Positions 19,233 to 26,668 of a stretch of DNA of 41,823 nt are shown here, piece after piece (position 1 is the first letter of the stretch; each line of letters begins with the position of its first letter). The DNA comes from Komarekiella delphini-convector SJRDD-AB1 (GTDB lineage Bacteria; Cyanobacteriota; Cyanobacteriia; Cyanobacteriales; Nostocaceae): assembly GCF_014831675.1 (NCBI RefSeq), contig NZ_VJXY01000055.1, positions 1-41,823 on the forward strand. Reading direction: 5' to 3'. The notes beneath the pieces are model-generated. The model had not been told where the DNA came from. It saw only the letters and a program-made list of their open reading frames with translations, and did not search any database. The position numbers were made by a program, and so were the translations under genes.

Positions 19233-19982
19233 ATGAAGCAAGACCTGACACCCACTAATTCTTTCCAATTTATTGACGAAATACTTGCCCAGCAATCTGT
19301 TAATTTGCTGTCACTTAATCCCCAAAAGACTAGAATTACTAGCTTTGCAGAACTGGGATATTTAACGGCTCAAAAAAGCACTAATACTCAAATACTTACA
19401 ACTTTCCGAGATACTTTAGAAGATATAGTCCATGCTCAGCTACAAAGCTTTCCAGAAAACATTTTCTGGGATTTTGATTTTATGGTAAATAGTATGCTCA
19501 GGCAGGCTTTGGTAGCAGATGAAGGTGCGGTTATTTTTTTAAAATGTTTTGGTGAAAAGATGGTATCTCTATCAGAGATGTTTGGAATTAAAACAGAAAT
19601 CCGCTTTCGCTATGTTCACGATTTTATGTATGGGTTCGACTGGGCAAGATGGGTACAAAAAGAGCCACAAACTCGTGTACATGTGGAGCCTTTCAGTTTA
19701 GTTTTTTTAGATTATTTGCTTGCTAAAGGTAAAGAACTTTTGCAACGTATCAATCAGGGTCAGGTCAAATGTTATAAATTGTGTGACACAGGCTACCGTA
19801 ATCCCTTCACTTTTTCCCGTGAACCGGAAGATGAATACCGTCTACTAACTTATCTTGCTCAAGAACAACTTATCCCAGTAGCGACTTGGAACTGGAATGC
19901 TCACCCTGTTTGGAATAAACCTTTCCAGGAAATGCGCCAGCAGTTAGCATTAAAATTGAATATTCAGCCACAGACACACTAA
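19233..19982 (+). CDS. conserved hypothetical protein
   Basis: About 249 residues from the ATG at 19233; an in-frame TTG at 19209 lies directly on a possible AGGAAG Shine-Dalgarno, so it is less likely to be used. The protein is mixed alpha/beta with many aromatics: FWDFDFMVNSMLRQAL, IRFRYVHDFMYGFDWARWV and VATWNWNAHPVWN. No signal peptide, membrane segment, nucleotide loop or metal motif stands out, and I do not recognise the family. It is flanked by gaps of about 300 and 80 bases, and the NIF3-like gene follows on the same strand, so co-transcription is possible. Confidence 0.75.
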   Translation: MKQDLTPTNSFQFIDEILAQQSVNLLSLNPQKTRITSFAELGYLTAQKSTNTQILTTFRDTLEDIVHAQLQSFPENIFWDFDFMVNSMLRQALVADEGAVIFLKCFGEKMVSLSEMFGIKTEIRFRYVHDFMYGFDWARWVQKEPQTRVHVEPFSLVFLDYLLAKGKELLQRINQGQVKCYKLCDTGYRNPFTFSREPEDEYRLLTYLAQEQLIPVATWNWNAHPVWNKPFQEMRQQLALKLNIQPQTH

Positions 19983-20059
19983 GTACTAATTTAAAATTGT
20001 AAAATATATCACTGGCAAGTATTCTGGCTGTATCCAAAATAATTGCTTAGAACATTATT

Positions 20060-20848
20060 ATGAAAATTGCTGAGTTAATTTCTTGGTTTGAAGAATGGGC
20101 AAATCCTGCTTGGTGTGAAAGCTGGGATAATTGTGGCTGGCAGGTTGAACCTGGAGTGTTAGAAAAAAGAGCACGAGTATTAGTGTGTTTGACACCAACT
20201 TTGGCGGTAATGCAAGAAGCGATCGCTCTTGATGCTAATCTGATTTTTGCCCATCATCCGTTAATTTTTAGTCCCCCCAAGTCCTTACTTAGTGGTGAGG
20301 CGATCGCGGAGATGGTACGGTTAGCTTTTACCCACAATATTGGTATTTACAGTGCCCACACGAACTTTGACCAAGTAGAGGATGGTACTGCTGATGTGTT
20401 GGCTCAAATTCTAGAACTCAAAGAAGTCACTCCCATAGTACCTACACAAGCAGGATTAGGATATGGCCGTGTTGGTATGTTAGAGCCATTTCTAACTTTA
20501 CAGGAATTACTTATAGCAATTCAAACTCGACTTACTCCCCCTAATTTAATTGTTTCCCCAACCGCTGATTTACAGCAGCCAATCTCACGAGTTGCAGTTT
20601 TGGGTGGTTCCGGGGCTAGTTTTATCTCAGCGGTAGTCAAAACTGGTGCTCAAGCTTATCTGACCTCTGACTGCAAGTTTCATCAGTTTCAAGAAAGCCG
20701 CGATCGCAGTTTAATCTTAATTGACGCCGGACACTATGCTACCGAACGCCCCGCTTGCGATCGCTTGGTGCAAAAATTTGGATTCTTAAATTTAGACTCA
20801 GTACAATTGAGTCATGAAGATGAAGATTTCCGCCAGTTTTTTACTTAA
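20060..20848 (+). CDS. NIF3-like dinuclear metal centre protein
   Basis: A 262-residue NIF3/YbgI family protein. Family signatures: the start MKIAELISWFEEWANPAWCESWDNCGWQ, the metal-binding IFAHHPLIF (His pair near residues 68-69), IGIYSAHTNFDQVEDGTADVLA (His and Asp ligands) and the C-terminal DAGHYATER (His and Glu ligands). These side chains normally hold two metal ions in a hexameric ring. The family is often annotated as GTP cyclohydrolase I type 2, but the general cellular role is not established. The length of about 260 is the short form without the inserted domain. Confidence 0.92.
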   Translation: MKIAELISWFEEWANPAWCESWDNCGWQVEPGVLEKRARVLVCLTPTLAVMQEAIALDANLIFAHHPLIFSPPKSLLSGEAIAEMVRLAFTHNIGIYSAHTNFDQVEDGTADVLAQILELKEVTPIVPTQAGLGYGRVGMLEPFLTLQELLIAIQTRLTPPNLIVSPTADLQQPISRVAVLGGSGASFISAVVKTGAQAYLTSDCKFHQFQESRDRSLILIDAGHYATERPACDRLVQKFGFLNLDSVQLSHEDEDFRQFFT

Positions 20849-21115
20849 TTACTTGATTACTTGTTTGTTAAAAATTTTTTATACATTAATCATAAATTAG
20901 TATAACTTTATTGACATGTATATTAAAATACTTATATTTTTTGCGTATTTACAACTTGTATGCTACAAAGTCATGTATCTATAATCTACCGTTTATGATC
21001 TCAGCAAAAAATTTAAAAATGACCATTGCAATATACTGTGTGATTTAGATCACTTAATTTAAGTAACTATAATCACCGTGATCTAATGTTTCATATCAAT
21101 TAGTAAAAGAGGAGA
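20849..21115. other. AT-rich intergenic upstream of the 71-aa gene
   Basis: The region to the left of the upstream ORF is very AT-rich. Its only notable structures are the two CRP-like palindromes listed separately. No gene is seen. Confidence 0.5.
21039..21082. promoter_or_regulatory. two CRP-like palindromic sites
   Basis: TGTGATTTAGATCACT (21039-21054) matches TGTGA-N6-TCACA with one mismatch, the target of CRP-type regulators such as SyCRP1 or AnCrpA. A second palindrome ATCACCGTGAT lies at 21072-21082. They sit 35-75 bases before a good Shine-Dalgarno, so cAMP-type control of the small gene below is plausible. This is inferred from sequence only. Confidence 0.45.
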
Positions 21116-21166
21116 ATGTTACACACTAGAGGTAACAAATTGCTCACTCTGCCCCAATCAACATGA
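21116..21166 (+). CDS. possible 16-codon upstream ORF coupled to next gene
   Basis: An AGAGGAGA sequence at about 21108-21115 directly precedes ATG 21116, which opens a short frame encoding MLHTRGNKLLTLPQST. Its TGA (21164-21166) overlaps the ATG of the following 71-aa gene as ATGA, the classic arrangement for translational coupling. The downstream gene has no such strong ribosome site of its own. It could be a leader peptide, or merely a ribosome loading site. Confidence is limited by its length. Confidence 0.4.
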   Translation: MLHTRGNKLLTLPQST

Positions 21167-21378
21167 TTCGCACACTCGTTGAATCTGCTTTTCAAACTGG
21201 ATATCTTAGTGTTGAATCTGAGGGTCTACTCCATCAAGTTCTGGCGACTAAATGCTATCAGTCAGAGGATTTACCAGCCATTGCATCTCTATACGATGCG
21301 GTTCGCGCAGGTCAAATTAAACGAGAAGCGTCCTCGAATCTGCTCATAGAATTTCCGATAACGCACAAATCTTGCTGA
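21163..21378 (+). CDS. conserved small cyanobacterial protein, 71 aa
   Basis: A 71-residue, mostly helical protein (TLVESAFQTGYLSVESEGLL, then a segment rich in A, I and L). The pattern RTLVESA.QTGYLSVESE..L.QVLATK is one I recall as a conserved small protein in filamentous cyanobacteria, but I know of no function. There is no cysteine pair, signal peptide or membrane segment. The start ATG overlaps the stop of a short upstream ORF (ATGA). CRP-like palindromes lie upstream. A hairpin at 21443-21480 may be its terminator. Confidence 0.65.
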   Translation: MIRTLVESAFQTGYLSVESEGLLHQVLATKCYQSEDLPAIASLYDAVRAGQIKREASSNLLIEFPITHKSC

Positions 21379-21942
21379 TACTTCAACAATAGGTGACTCT
21401 AGTACTGTATTGTTGATTGGAGGTGGAGGTGTCACATCAAGCAACAACCCTAAACTCAAAACTCTTCGGGTGTTGTTGTTTAAAACCGTTCAGGTCAGCG
21501 AGAGAATGAGTTAAGATCAAATACATGGGGGTAAAAGTACAGCCAAGTCCCCGGACTTCTAGCAATGCCAATGATTACAATTAGGCAACTCGAACAACCG
21601 CAATCAATGCTAGTTTTGGAGTATTTATTATTACATAATGGTAGTAAGAACTCACCAGCAAGTATTAAGTTGGGTAAGACAACTCCTGAATCGTTGGACT
21701 TCTACAGAAGTAAACGTTCCCTAGAATGACTCTGAAAGAGTTCAAGTTCAACTGGTGCAACAACATTGGTTTTTGGCTCAAAGTATCCTTAGACTTGGCA
21801 ATTGTAAGCAAGTATTAGGATTGGGTCACGAGACACACTAGTTGTGAACCTTAGAATTGACCTCTCAAGAGTGTAATCTACTGGGGTAAAACCCAAATTT
21901 TGACAGGTTTAACTACGTTGTTTAAAAAGGCAGAAGCAGTAC
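21379..21942. other. intergenic, possible small ORF
   Basis: About 560 bases. A weak hairpin (AACAACCC/GGGTGTTGTT, 21443-21450/21468-21477, then TGTTTAAAA) may terminate the 71-aa gene. An open frame of 54 codons runs from ATG 21565 to TGA 21727-21729 (starting MPMITIRQLEQPQSMLVLEY) without a clear ribosome site or known homologue, so I do not call it a gene. AAGTCCCCGGACTT at about 21545-21558 is a small palindrome. Confidence 0.4.
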
Positions 21943-22254
21943 ATGCTACACCGCAAGATTTATCAATTGTGTTGCGATGGGCGGGAGGTGTGTGTTTTCT
22001 TGCGGGACCAGCAACGCTGGATTGAACGCGCCCGCATCCTCGATATAGAAGGGGATTTAGTGACTCTACGTTACGAAACAGAAGAAGAAGACGAAACTTG
22101 TTCTTGGGAGGAGATGGTTCGTCTCGAAAGCATTGGCGCTGTAACACAAAAATTAGCTTCAGTGCCGCGCGGTAATGTAGAACCTCTCTTAACAGAGGAT
22201 TGTCCCGAAGCTGAGCGCATCCGCAATCGATACACAGACTCAAATCCAGAATAA
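21943..22254 (+). CDS. DUF6679-like conserved cyanobacterial protein
   Basis: A 103-residue protein, acidic in the middle (ETEEEDETCSWEEMVRLESIG) with an N-terminal beta-rich part (KIYQLCCDGREVCVFLRDQQRWIERARILDIEGDLVTLRY). This is a widely conserved cyanobacterial protein family that I associate with DUF6679, of unknown function. The strand pattern suggests a small barrel. It is convergent with the MBL hydrolase gene, from which it is separated by about 65 bases of heptamer-like repeats. Confidence 0.8.
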   Translation: MLHRKIYQLCCDGREVCVFLRDQQRWIERARILDIEGDLVTLRYETEEEDETCSWEEMVRLESIGAVTQKLASVPRGNVEPLLTEDCPEAERIRNRYTDSNPE

Positions 22255-22256
22255 AT

Positions 22257-22329
22257 GGTCAAAGGTCAAGGGTTAAGGGTCAAAGTTAATTGCTTTGGAC
22301 TACTGACTCTTGACTTTAGACTATTGACT
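22257..22329. repeat. short tandem heptamer-like repeats between convergent genes
   Basis: GGTCAAAGGTCAAGGGTTAAGG (22257 on) and the reverse-sense CTGACTCTTGACTTTAGACTATTGAC (22303 on) are imperfect runs of a GGTCAAA-type unit. The two halves can pair, so they could also act as a shared terminator for the convergent genes. Confidence 0.5.
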
Positions 22330-23988
22330 ATCATTTAAACCTTCAAAGGCTGGACAGTAACCTTCAAGAGTTACCTTGAAGTTATACAATGGGGAAGCAG
22401 GGTTCCAACACCGCTGTCCTCTTTGGTGTCGGCAAGTACCGCAGCAGTCTACTTCAGACCATGTAAAGCGATCGCTACTTTGGTTGAGCAATTCTCGTTG
22501 GGATAATCCCCGCAATACTAGTTCTTCCCCCTGCCAACGGGCTTCAATTAAACCAGTATCAGCAAACTGTTGCCAGCGCGAATCAGTTGCAATTGCTTCG
22601 GGTAAAGTAATTGTGATTACTGTTCCCAATTCAGTTAGTTCGCCTTCATAATTAGTCTCTGGTGCTGCTGGTTGTAAAAATGTATCGCCAATAAGCAGTT
22701 CGACTAAAGTACCAGCAGCAGGAGAATGTACGTGGTAACGGTTTTGCAACTCCTCTAAGCTGGTGAGGTCTGCCAAGTAAGCAGGGGAACCATGGACAAA
22801 TATGACATGCTGGGGTCGCAAATTATGAATTAGCTGGGTAGTACCAGGGCCATCACTATGTTGAGCCAACAGATAGGTTTCAATAGTTGTGGGTGCTAAA
22901 TACTGTTTGTTAACTTTTATATCAATTTTTTCTGGTAGAAGAATTAGCCAAGGCCCAGTATCAGGTTGGCAGTGCTGACTCAAATCAGCAGTAGAGTCAG
23001 TGAGAACAATACAGGGAGAATTGCCCACAGTGGCACGATGTTCTGGCTGTAACCGACGTACGCGAGGACGTACCCGTTCATCCCAAAATAATGGTTGATG
23101 GCGAGCGAAATTCTGTACTGACGCAGGTAAGTGAGGTAGCAGTTCCAGATACGCATCGCATCCAGTGGCGACAGCACCATCTACCCAGATATCTAAATCA
23201 CGTCCTGTGAAGTGGTGATGAGAGCGCAAGAGCATCAGCAGTTCTTGACCCAATCCTAAAGCAGGTGTGGGAAGTAGTACAGAACAATGGTCGGCGATAG
23301 CTCTATTAATTCGCTCTGCTAGTTGATTTTCTTGGTTGCGGCGGTGAGGATGACGGGATGTGCCATAACTACCTTCAATGATCAGCACATCCAAGTCTAA
23401 TCCCCGTAGTTCTTCTAAACGCAAACCTTCTACCAGCCTAGAGTTTGATAAGAAAAAGTCTCCTGTATACAGTAGTCTGTAAGAGCGTTGCTGGGTAGTG
23501 TAGGTGAGCATAATCGCTACTGCTCCGGGAAGATGCCCTGCGGGAAATAATTCTGCCACCAGACCATCTTGAAATTCCACAGGCGATCGCAAAGGCAACG
23601 CTTGACAAAATTGGGAAATGTCCGTATGAGCTTGGTCTTGCCAATTTAACGGCAATAATTTGCTAGTTACCTCGCTAGCATAGATGGGTAACAGTGGAAA
23701 AGCTTTATGCAGGGCTAGTAAACCTCTAGCATGATCTGGGTGGGCATGACTAATCAATACTAAATCTGCTGGTAGGGGCGAACTACCCCGACGTTCCGAC
23801 TTACTCAGTCCCCTTGCCAGCGATGAAATATCTCCCAAACCACAGTCTAACAAGATGCGGTGTGGGCCCATCTTGATCAATAAACATATACCCTCATCGT
23901 TATGCTGGACGCTATAAGGCAAACATTCTAATTCACTACCTACTTCTCCAGCATCAACGCGAGAGGATGCCGACAGATTATCCCTCAT
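22321..23988 (-). CDS. MBL-fold / beta-CASP-type metallo-hydrolase with Cys-rich tail
   Basis: A 555-residue protein. The metallo-beta-lactamase domain shows SHAHPDH (HxHxDH at 81-86), FPAGHLPGA and TGDF, the usual dinuclear zinc ligands. A beta-CASP-like insertion follows (LLPTPALGLGQELLMLL), then a late LRPQHVIFVHGSPAYLADL that returns to the MBL core as in RNA-processing nucleases such as RNase J, CPSF73 and YsiA relatives. The last ~50 residues carry CCGTCRHQRGQRCWNP...GYCPAF, a cysteine cluster that could bind metal and is not part of the usual fold. A role in RNA processing is a family inference. The start at 23988 is supported by GGAGGAGAG just upstream. Confidence 0.85.
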   Translation of the reverse strand: MRDNLSASSRVDAGEVGSELECLPYSVQHNDEGICLLIKMGPHRILLDCGLGDISSLARGLSKSERRGSSPLPADLVLISHAHPDHARGLLALHKAFPLLPIYASEVTSKLLPLNWQDQAHTDISQFCQALPLRSPVEFQDGLVAELFPAGHLPGAVAIMLTYTTQQRSYRLLYTGDFFLSNSRLVEGLRLEELRGLDLDVLIIEGSYGTSRHPHRRNQENQLAERINRAIADHCSVLLPTPALGLGQELLMLLRSHHHFTGRDLDIWVDGAVATGCDAYLELLPHLPASVQNFARHQPLFWDERVRPRVRRLQPEHRATVGNSPCIVLTDSTADLSQHCQPDTGPWLILLPEKIDIKVNKQYLAPTTIETYLLAQHSDGPGTTQLIHNLRPQHVIFVHGSPAYLADLTSLEELQNRYHVHSPAAGTLVELLIGDTFLQPAAPETNYEGELTELGTVITITLPEAIATDSRWQQFADTGLIEARWQGEELVLRGLSQRELLNQSSDRFTWSEVDCCGTCRHQRGQRCWNPASPLYNFKVTLEGYCPAFEGLNDSQ

Positions 23989-24029
23989 GCTCTCCTCCCC
24001 TCAAACCTCATCATCATGAACATGTCCCA

Positions 24030-24590
24030 AAAGCCAAAAACTACACGGATTTTGGTTTTGTGATCTAGGTTAAGTTTCGTAGTGCGTACCTAGATCTAGA
24101 TCTTGAAAATGCGAATTTTTGATTGGGGAGGACGCCTCCACCGAACCCGCACTGGTTCGGAAAAGTTAATTAAGGAATATCTCTCAAACTATTTGCTCAG
24201 GTACTTCGCCCCTTGCCTGTTTTCCTTTTTAAAGTTCTGAGCGTAAAGAGTTAACCCACTCTTACGTAAAGTATCTGCCGAAGTTCTGATATCTGACGAT
24301 AAGTCTTTCCGGCACTCTTCCTTTAGGGACGCTTCTGGAGCAAGAGGCTCTGCCAACGCCTAGCTTGTTTCTTTCTAGGGGTACGAAAACCCCTTGGGAG
24401 AACGTAGTCGTCTAGGTTGGGCTTAACCCTCCCCGAAGTTCAGAGCGGTTACTGAACTTGTGTTTAGTGTTGGCGATGACTCCGCCAACACCAAACAGAG
24501 TTCTCGAAGCTGCCGCTCCAACTTCTCTTTGCAACGCAGCCTCACTACCTTCCGGGCGTCTACGTCTGCCTCTAGCAAGCTCTTAGATTT
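24030..24590. other. GC-rich, hairpin-rich stretch; possible structured RNA or 3' UTR
   Basis: This stretch stands out from its AT-rich surroundings and contains many perfect small stems: CCGAACC/GGTTCGG and GGAGG/CCTCC (24126-24160), CGTAAAGAGT/ACTCTTACG (24242-24266), GGGGTACG/CCCC (24378-24394), GTTCAG/CTGAAC (24437-24456) and GTTGGCG/CGCCAAC (24469-24489). A TTGCCAACGCC-type Nostoc heptamer repeat occurs at about 24325-24360. It follows the 40-aa minus-strand gene, and a stem AAAGCCAAAA/TTTTGGTTTT at 24030-24060 could end a transcript. I could match it to none of tmRNA, RNase P RNA, 6S RNA or group II intron cores. Confidence 0.4.
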
Positions 24591-24593
24591 TTA

Positions 24594-24716
24594 TCAATGT
24601 GCAGAGCCATTACCGTGATAGTTGTCTGAATCATAAAATCCATTTTTTGTGCCAAAAAACAGGCACGAAATCGTAAATATAACTGTTAATCCAGCTAATA
24701 TCAGTTTTACATCCAT
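24594..24716 (-). CDS. conserved 40-aa single-span membrane protein
   Basis: A 40-codon minus-strand frame starting MDVKLILAGLTVIFTISCLF and ending NYHGNGSAH. Residues 3-22 form one clear transmembrane helix, and the C-terminal tail is short and hydrophilic (GFYDSDNYHGNG). The composition is typical of the small single-helix subunits of photosynthetic or NDH-1 complexes, and the tail looks conserved to me, but I cannot name it with certainty. AAAGGG lies about 11 bases before the ATG. The hairpin-rich stretch follows its stop directly and may be its 3' UTR. Confidence 0.6.
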   Translation of the reverse strand: MDVKLILAGLTVIFTISCLFFGTKNGFYDSDNYHGNGSAH

Positions 24717-25226
24717 TTGTTTGCTGCCCTTTACTCAAGACTTTCCTATATTAATTTAGTGCTTCTGTGACATGGCAGAATCACTAGGAAATCTTTACTA
24801 TGCTTATGTTGATTGGACAATAGGTAAATTTACCACAATCAGTCAGATTGTAGAACCTTTCGGTTAACCTGTCTATCCATGCAGATAATACTTACTTGGC
24901 GATCAGTTATTAGGAATTAAAGTTGGGAAGTCTTACCCAGTTAACAATTCCCAACTCATCAGCCTAATTGGATTCATAATTTTTACTTAAATTTTTGTAC
25001 TTATTTATTATTAATTTAAATAAAATTTGGTTTTGAGGGCGATCGCTATCTTGATTACGCTATTACGCAAATAAACTTATATATCTTAGTAATTTATAGT
25101 ACACAATATCCTAAAAAATACTTGCGACATCTTAGTTAACAACTACATACAGTTTTTCTTTATGCTCACCATACTTTTCTGTGGTAGCAAGTGGAAAAAA
25201 GTAACCAATAATTCTTGAAATAAGGA
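24717..25226. other. AT-rich intergenic, nothing recognised
   Basis: About 510 bases of AT-rich DNA between the 40-aa gene and the P450 relic. One HIP1 site lies near 25040. An inverted pair GTTGGGAAG...CAATTCCCAAC (about 24921-24957) is a possible hairpin. No coding sequence is seen. Confidence 0.4.
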
Positions 25227-25460
25227 TTATGTACATCTCACCATCAAAGAACTGAGATTTGCAAGCTGCTTTCAATGAAATGCTGGTTGCATTAAGCGTC
25301 GATTTTTAAGCCAAAAATCTTCTTCGTTAATGAGAATACTTTGACCCACCATTAAACCTATTGACTTATTAAATAAATTTGGCTTCCTATAGCGTTCTTG
25401 ATAGGTTTGCAAAATGTGTTTCGCATGATTTGCATGAGTGACAAGATAATTTGATTTAAT
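25227..25460 (-). pseudogene. cytochrome P450 N-terminal relic
   Basis: Read on the minus strand, 25460 to 25227 gives NYLVTHANHAKHILQTYQER, then LFNKSIGLMVGQSILINEED, then FWLKNRRLMQPAFH, a TGA, and KQLANLSSLMV. This is the N-terminal substrate-region/helix-C segment of a bacterial cytochrome P450 (hallmark W...RRLMQPAFHR..L). The TGA stands where an Arg CGA is expected. The frame has no start codon, and the I-helix, ExxR and heme-cysteine regions are absent, with unrelated AT-rich DNA on the C-terminal side. It is therefore a short dead fragment, probably left by deletion near the accessory element on its right. Confidence 0.7.
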
Positions 25461-25492
25461 CTTCTGCCTACTTTTGTGAATGTGTAGAATTT

Positions 25493-25507
25493 ATATACTT
25501 AGTATAT
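25493..25507. promoter_or_regulatory. 15-bp palindrome upstream of parA
   Basis: ATATACT-T-AGTATAT is a perfect palindrome about 90 bases before the larger palindromic array. It could be an operator or part of an AT-rich promoter, but it is also easily produced by chance in such DNA. Confidence 0.25.
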
Positions 25508-25595
25508 TTTGTTTTATTAACCCACACTTTACTGAAAAAATTTTATGTACTAAATATTTGCATACATAAATCTTATGTGCTGTTTTTTAGTGTAC

Positions 25596-25637
25596 AAAAC
25601 ATCTAAGCATCTAAACATTTAGATGCTTAGATGTTTT
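25596..25637. promoter_or_regulatory. 42-bp perfect palindrome of CATCTAA iterons (centromere/operator-like)
   Basis: AAAACATCTAAGCATCTAAA (25596-25615) is followed after 2 bases by its exact reverse complement (25618-25637). Each arm holds two CATCTAA heptamers spaced 8 bases apart (25600 and 25608; reverse copies at 25619 and 25627), and a degenerate fifth copy TTAGATA is at 25664. It lies 72 bases before the parA-like start. In type Ib partition systems the ribbon-helix-helix partner binds short repeats upstream of parF, serving both as centromere and as operator, and that is the obvious reading here. Confidence 0.7.
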
Positions 25638-25709
25638 GGTTTAACAGTTAAATGTCCAGATGTTTAGATATGCTGTAAAATCTTGGAATTATTTGCGTTT
25701 AAATCGAAA

Positions 25710-26300
25710 ATGATTATTACTGTAGCGGCTTTCAAGGGAGGTGTTGGTAAGTCTACAACAGCTTTACACCTAGCTACATACCTTCAGAATAAAGCTGACA
25801 CACTGCTAGTAGACGGCGATCTCAACCGCAGTGCTTTGGATTGGTCTAACCGAGGTTGCTTACCATTCAAAGTTACTGATGAAAAGCAAGGGGTACGTTT
25901 GGCGAGACTTTATGAGCATATCGTAATTGATACGCCAGCCCGACCCGATCCAGATGAACTAAAAACTATTGCAGAGGGATGTGATTTGCTGGTAATACCT
26001 ACAACTCCTGATGCGATCGCTTTAGCTGCAACACTGCAAATGGTTGACGCACTCAAAGAACTAAAGACAAACTATCAAATTTTGCTGACTCTCATCCCGC
26101 CAAATCCAAATAAGGCAGGAGAAGAAGCTAGAACATCTCTGGAACAAGCAGGACTACCTATATTCAAGTCGGGAATTCGACGGCTGGCTGTGTTCCAACG
26201 AGCCGCTTTAGAAGGTGTTCCAGTCAATGCTGTCAAAGACCCTTATGCTCAAATTGCGTGGCGATGTTATGCCGAAGCTGGAAAGGAGATATTACTTTGA
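25710..26300 (+). CDS. ParA/ParF-type partition ATPase
   Basis: A 196-residue P-loop ATPase starting MIITVAAFKGGVGKSTTALHLATYL, with the deviant Walker A KGGVGKST, LLVDGDLNRSALDW and a Walker B-like HIVIDTPARPDPDEL. The small size and lack of an N-terminal DNA-binding extension place it with ParF-like (type Ib) ATPases, which form nucleoid-associated polymers or gradients that segregate plasmids. I use the ATG at 25710; an upstream in-frame TTG at 25683 is less likely. The next gene overlaps its stop by two bases and encodes a ribbon-helix-helix protein, as in parFG cassettes. A palindromic repeat array precedes it. Confidence 0.9.
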   Translation: MIITVAAFKGGVGKSTTALHLATYLQNKADTLLVDGDLNRSALDWSNRGCLPFKVTDEKQGVRLARLYEHIVIDTPARPDPDELKTIAEGCDLLVIPTTPDAIALAATLQMVDALKELKTNYQILLTLIPPNPNKAGEEARTSLEQAGLPIFKSGIRRLAVFQRAALEGVPVNAVKDPYAQIAWRCYAEAGKEILL

Positions 26301-26617
26301 ACAATAAGAAAAAAACTAGCCGTTTTGATCACCTGATTGATGCTGCTCGTAGTCGTAAACAAAGAAGAGAAATCCGAGGAGTGGCTGAAGACCATCAGAA
26401 CTCCAAAGACAAGCCACACTTAACCGACGATCAGCTCACTTCTCAAAGCAAAAGCACCAGTCCCGACTATACTCGTACAACTATATATCTGCCCAAACAA
26501 CTGCATCGACAACTTAAGGCAACAGCTGCTTCCCAAGAGCGGCAGATGAGCGATATCCTAACAGAGTTGGTTGAGCAGTGGTTGTTATCTAAAAGTCAAG
26601 GTCAAGACGGACAGTAG
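26297..26617 (+). CDS. ribbon-helix-helix protein, ParG/CopG-like partition partner
   Basis: About 106 residues. The start is probably TTG at 26297 (AAGGAG 8 bases upstream), which overlaps the parA TGA and implies coupled translation; a longer frame from 26258 lacks such a site. The N-terminal ~55 residues are polar and probably disordered (KKKTSRFDHLIDAARSRKQR). The C-terminus is a ribbon-helix-helix: YTRTTIYLPKQLHRQLKATA (beta strand, then helix A), ASQERQMSDILTELVEQWLL (helix B). The disordered arm plus RHH is the design of ParG, whose arm stimulates ParF and whose RHH binds the centromere. It likely binds the palindrome at 25596-25637; this is inferred. Confidence 0.82.
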   Translation: MNNKKKTSRFDHLIDAARSRKQRREIRGVAEDHQNSKDKPHLTDDQLTSQSKSTSPDYTRTTIYLPKQLHRQLKATAASQERQMSDILTELVEQWLLSKSQGQDGQ

Positions 26618-26668
26618 TGAACCGATGTAACACGAAGTTGGTATCAAAAGAGTTAAGAGACTTGCGTG

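Noticed and set aside
24030-24590. tmRNA, RNase P RNA, 6S RNA or group II intron
   Set aside because: None of the conserved cores (tag reading frame, GGAAGTCCGGGC, domain V) is present on either strand.
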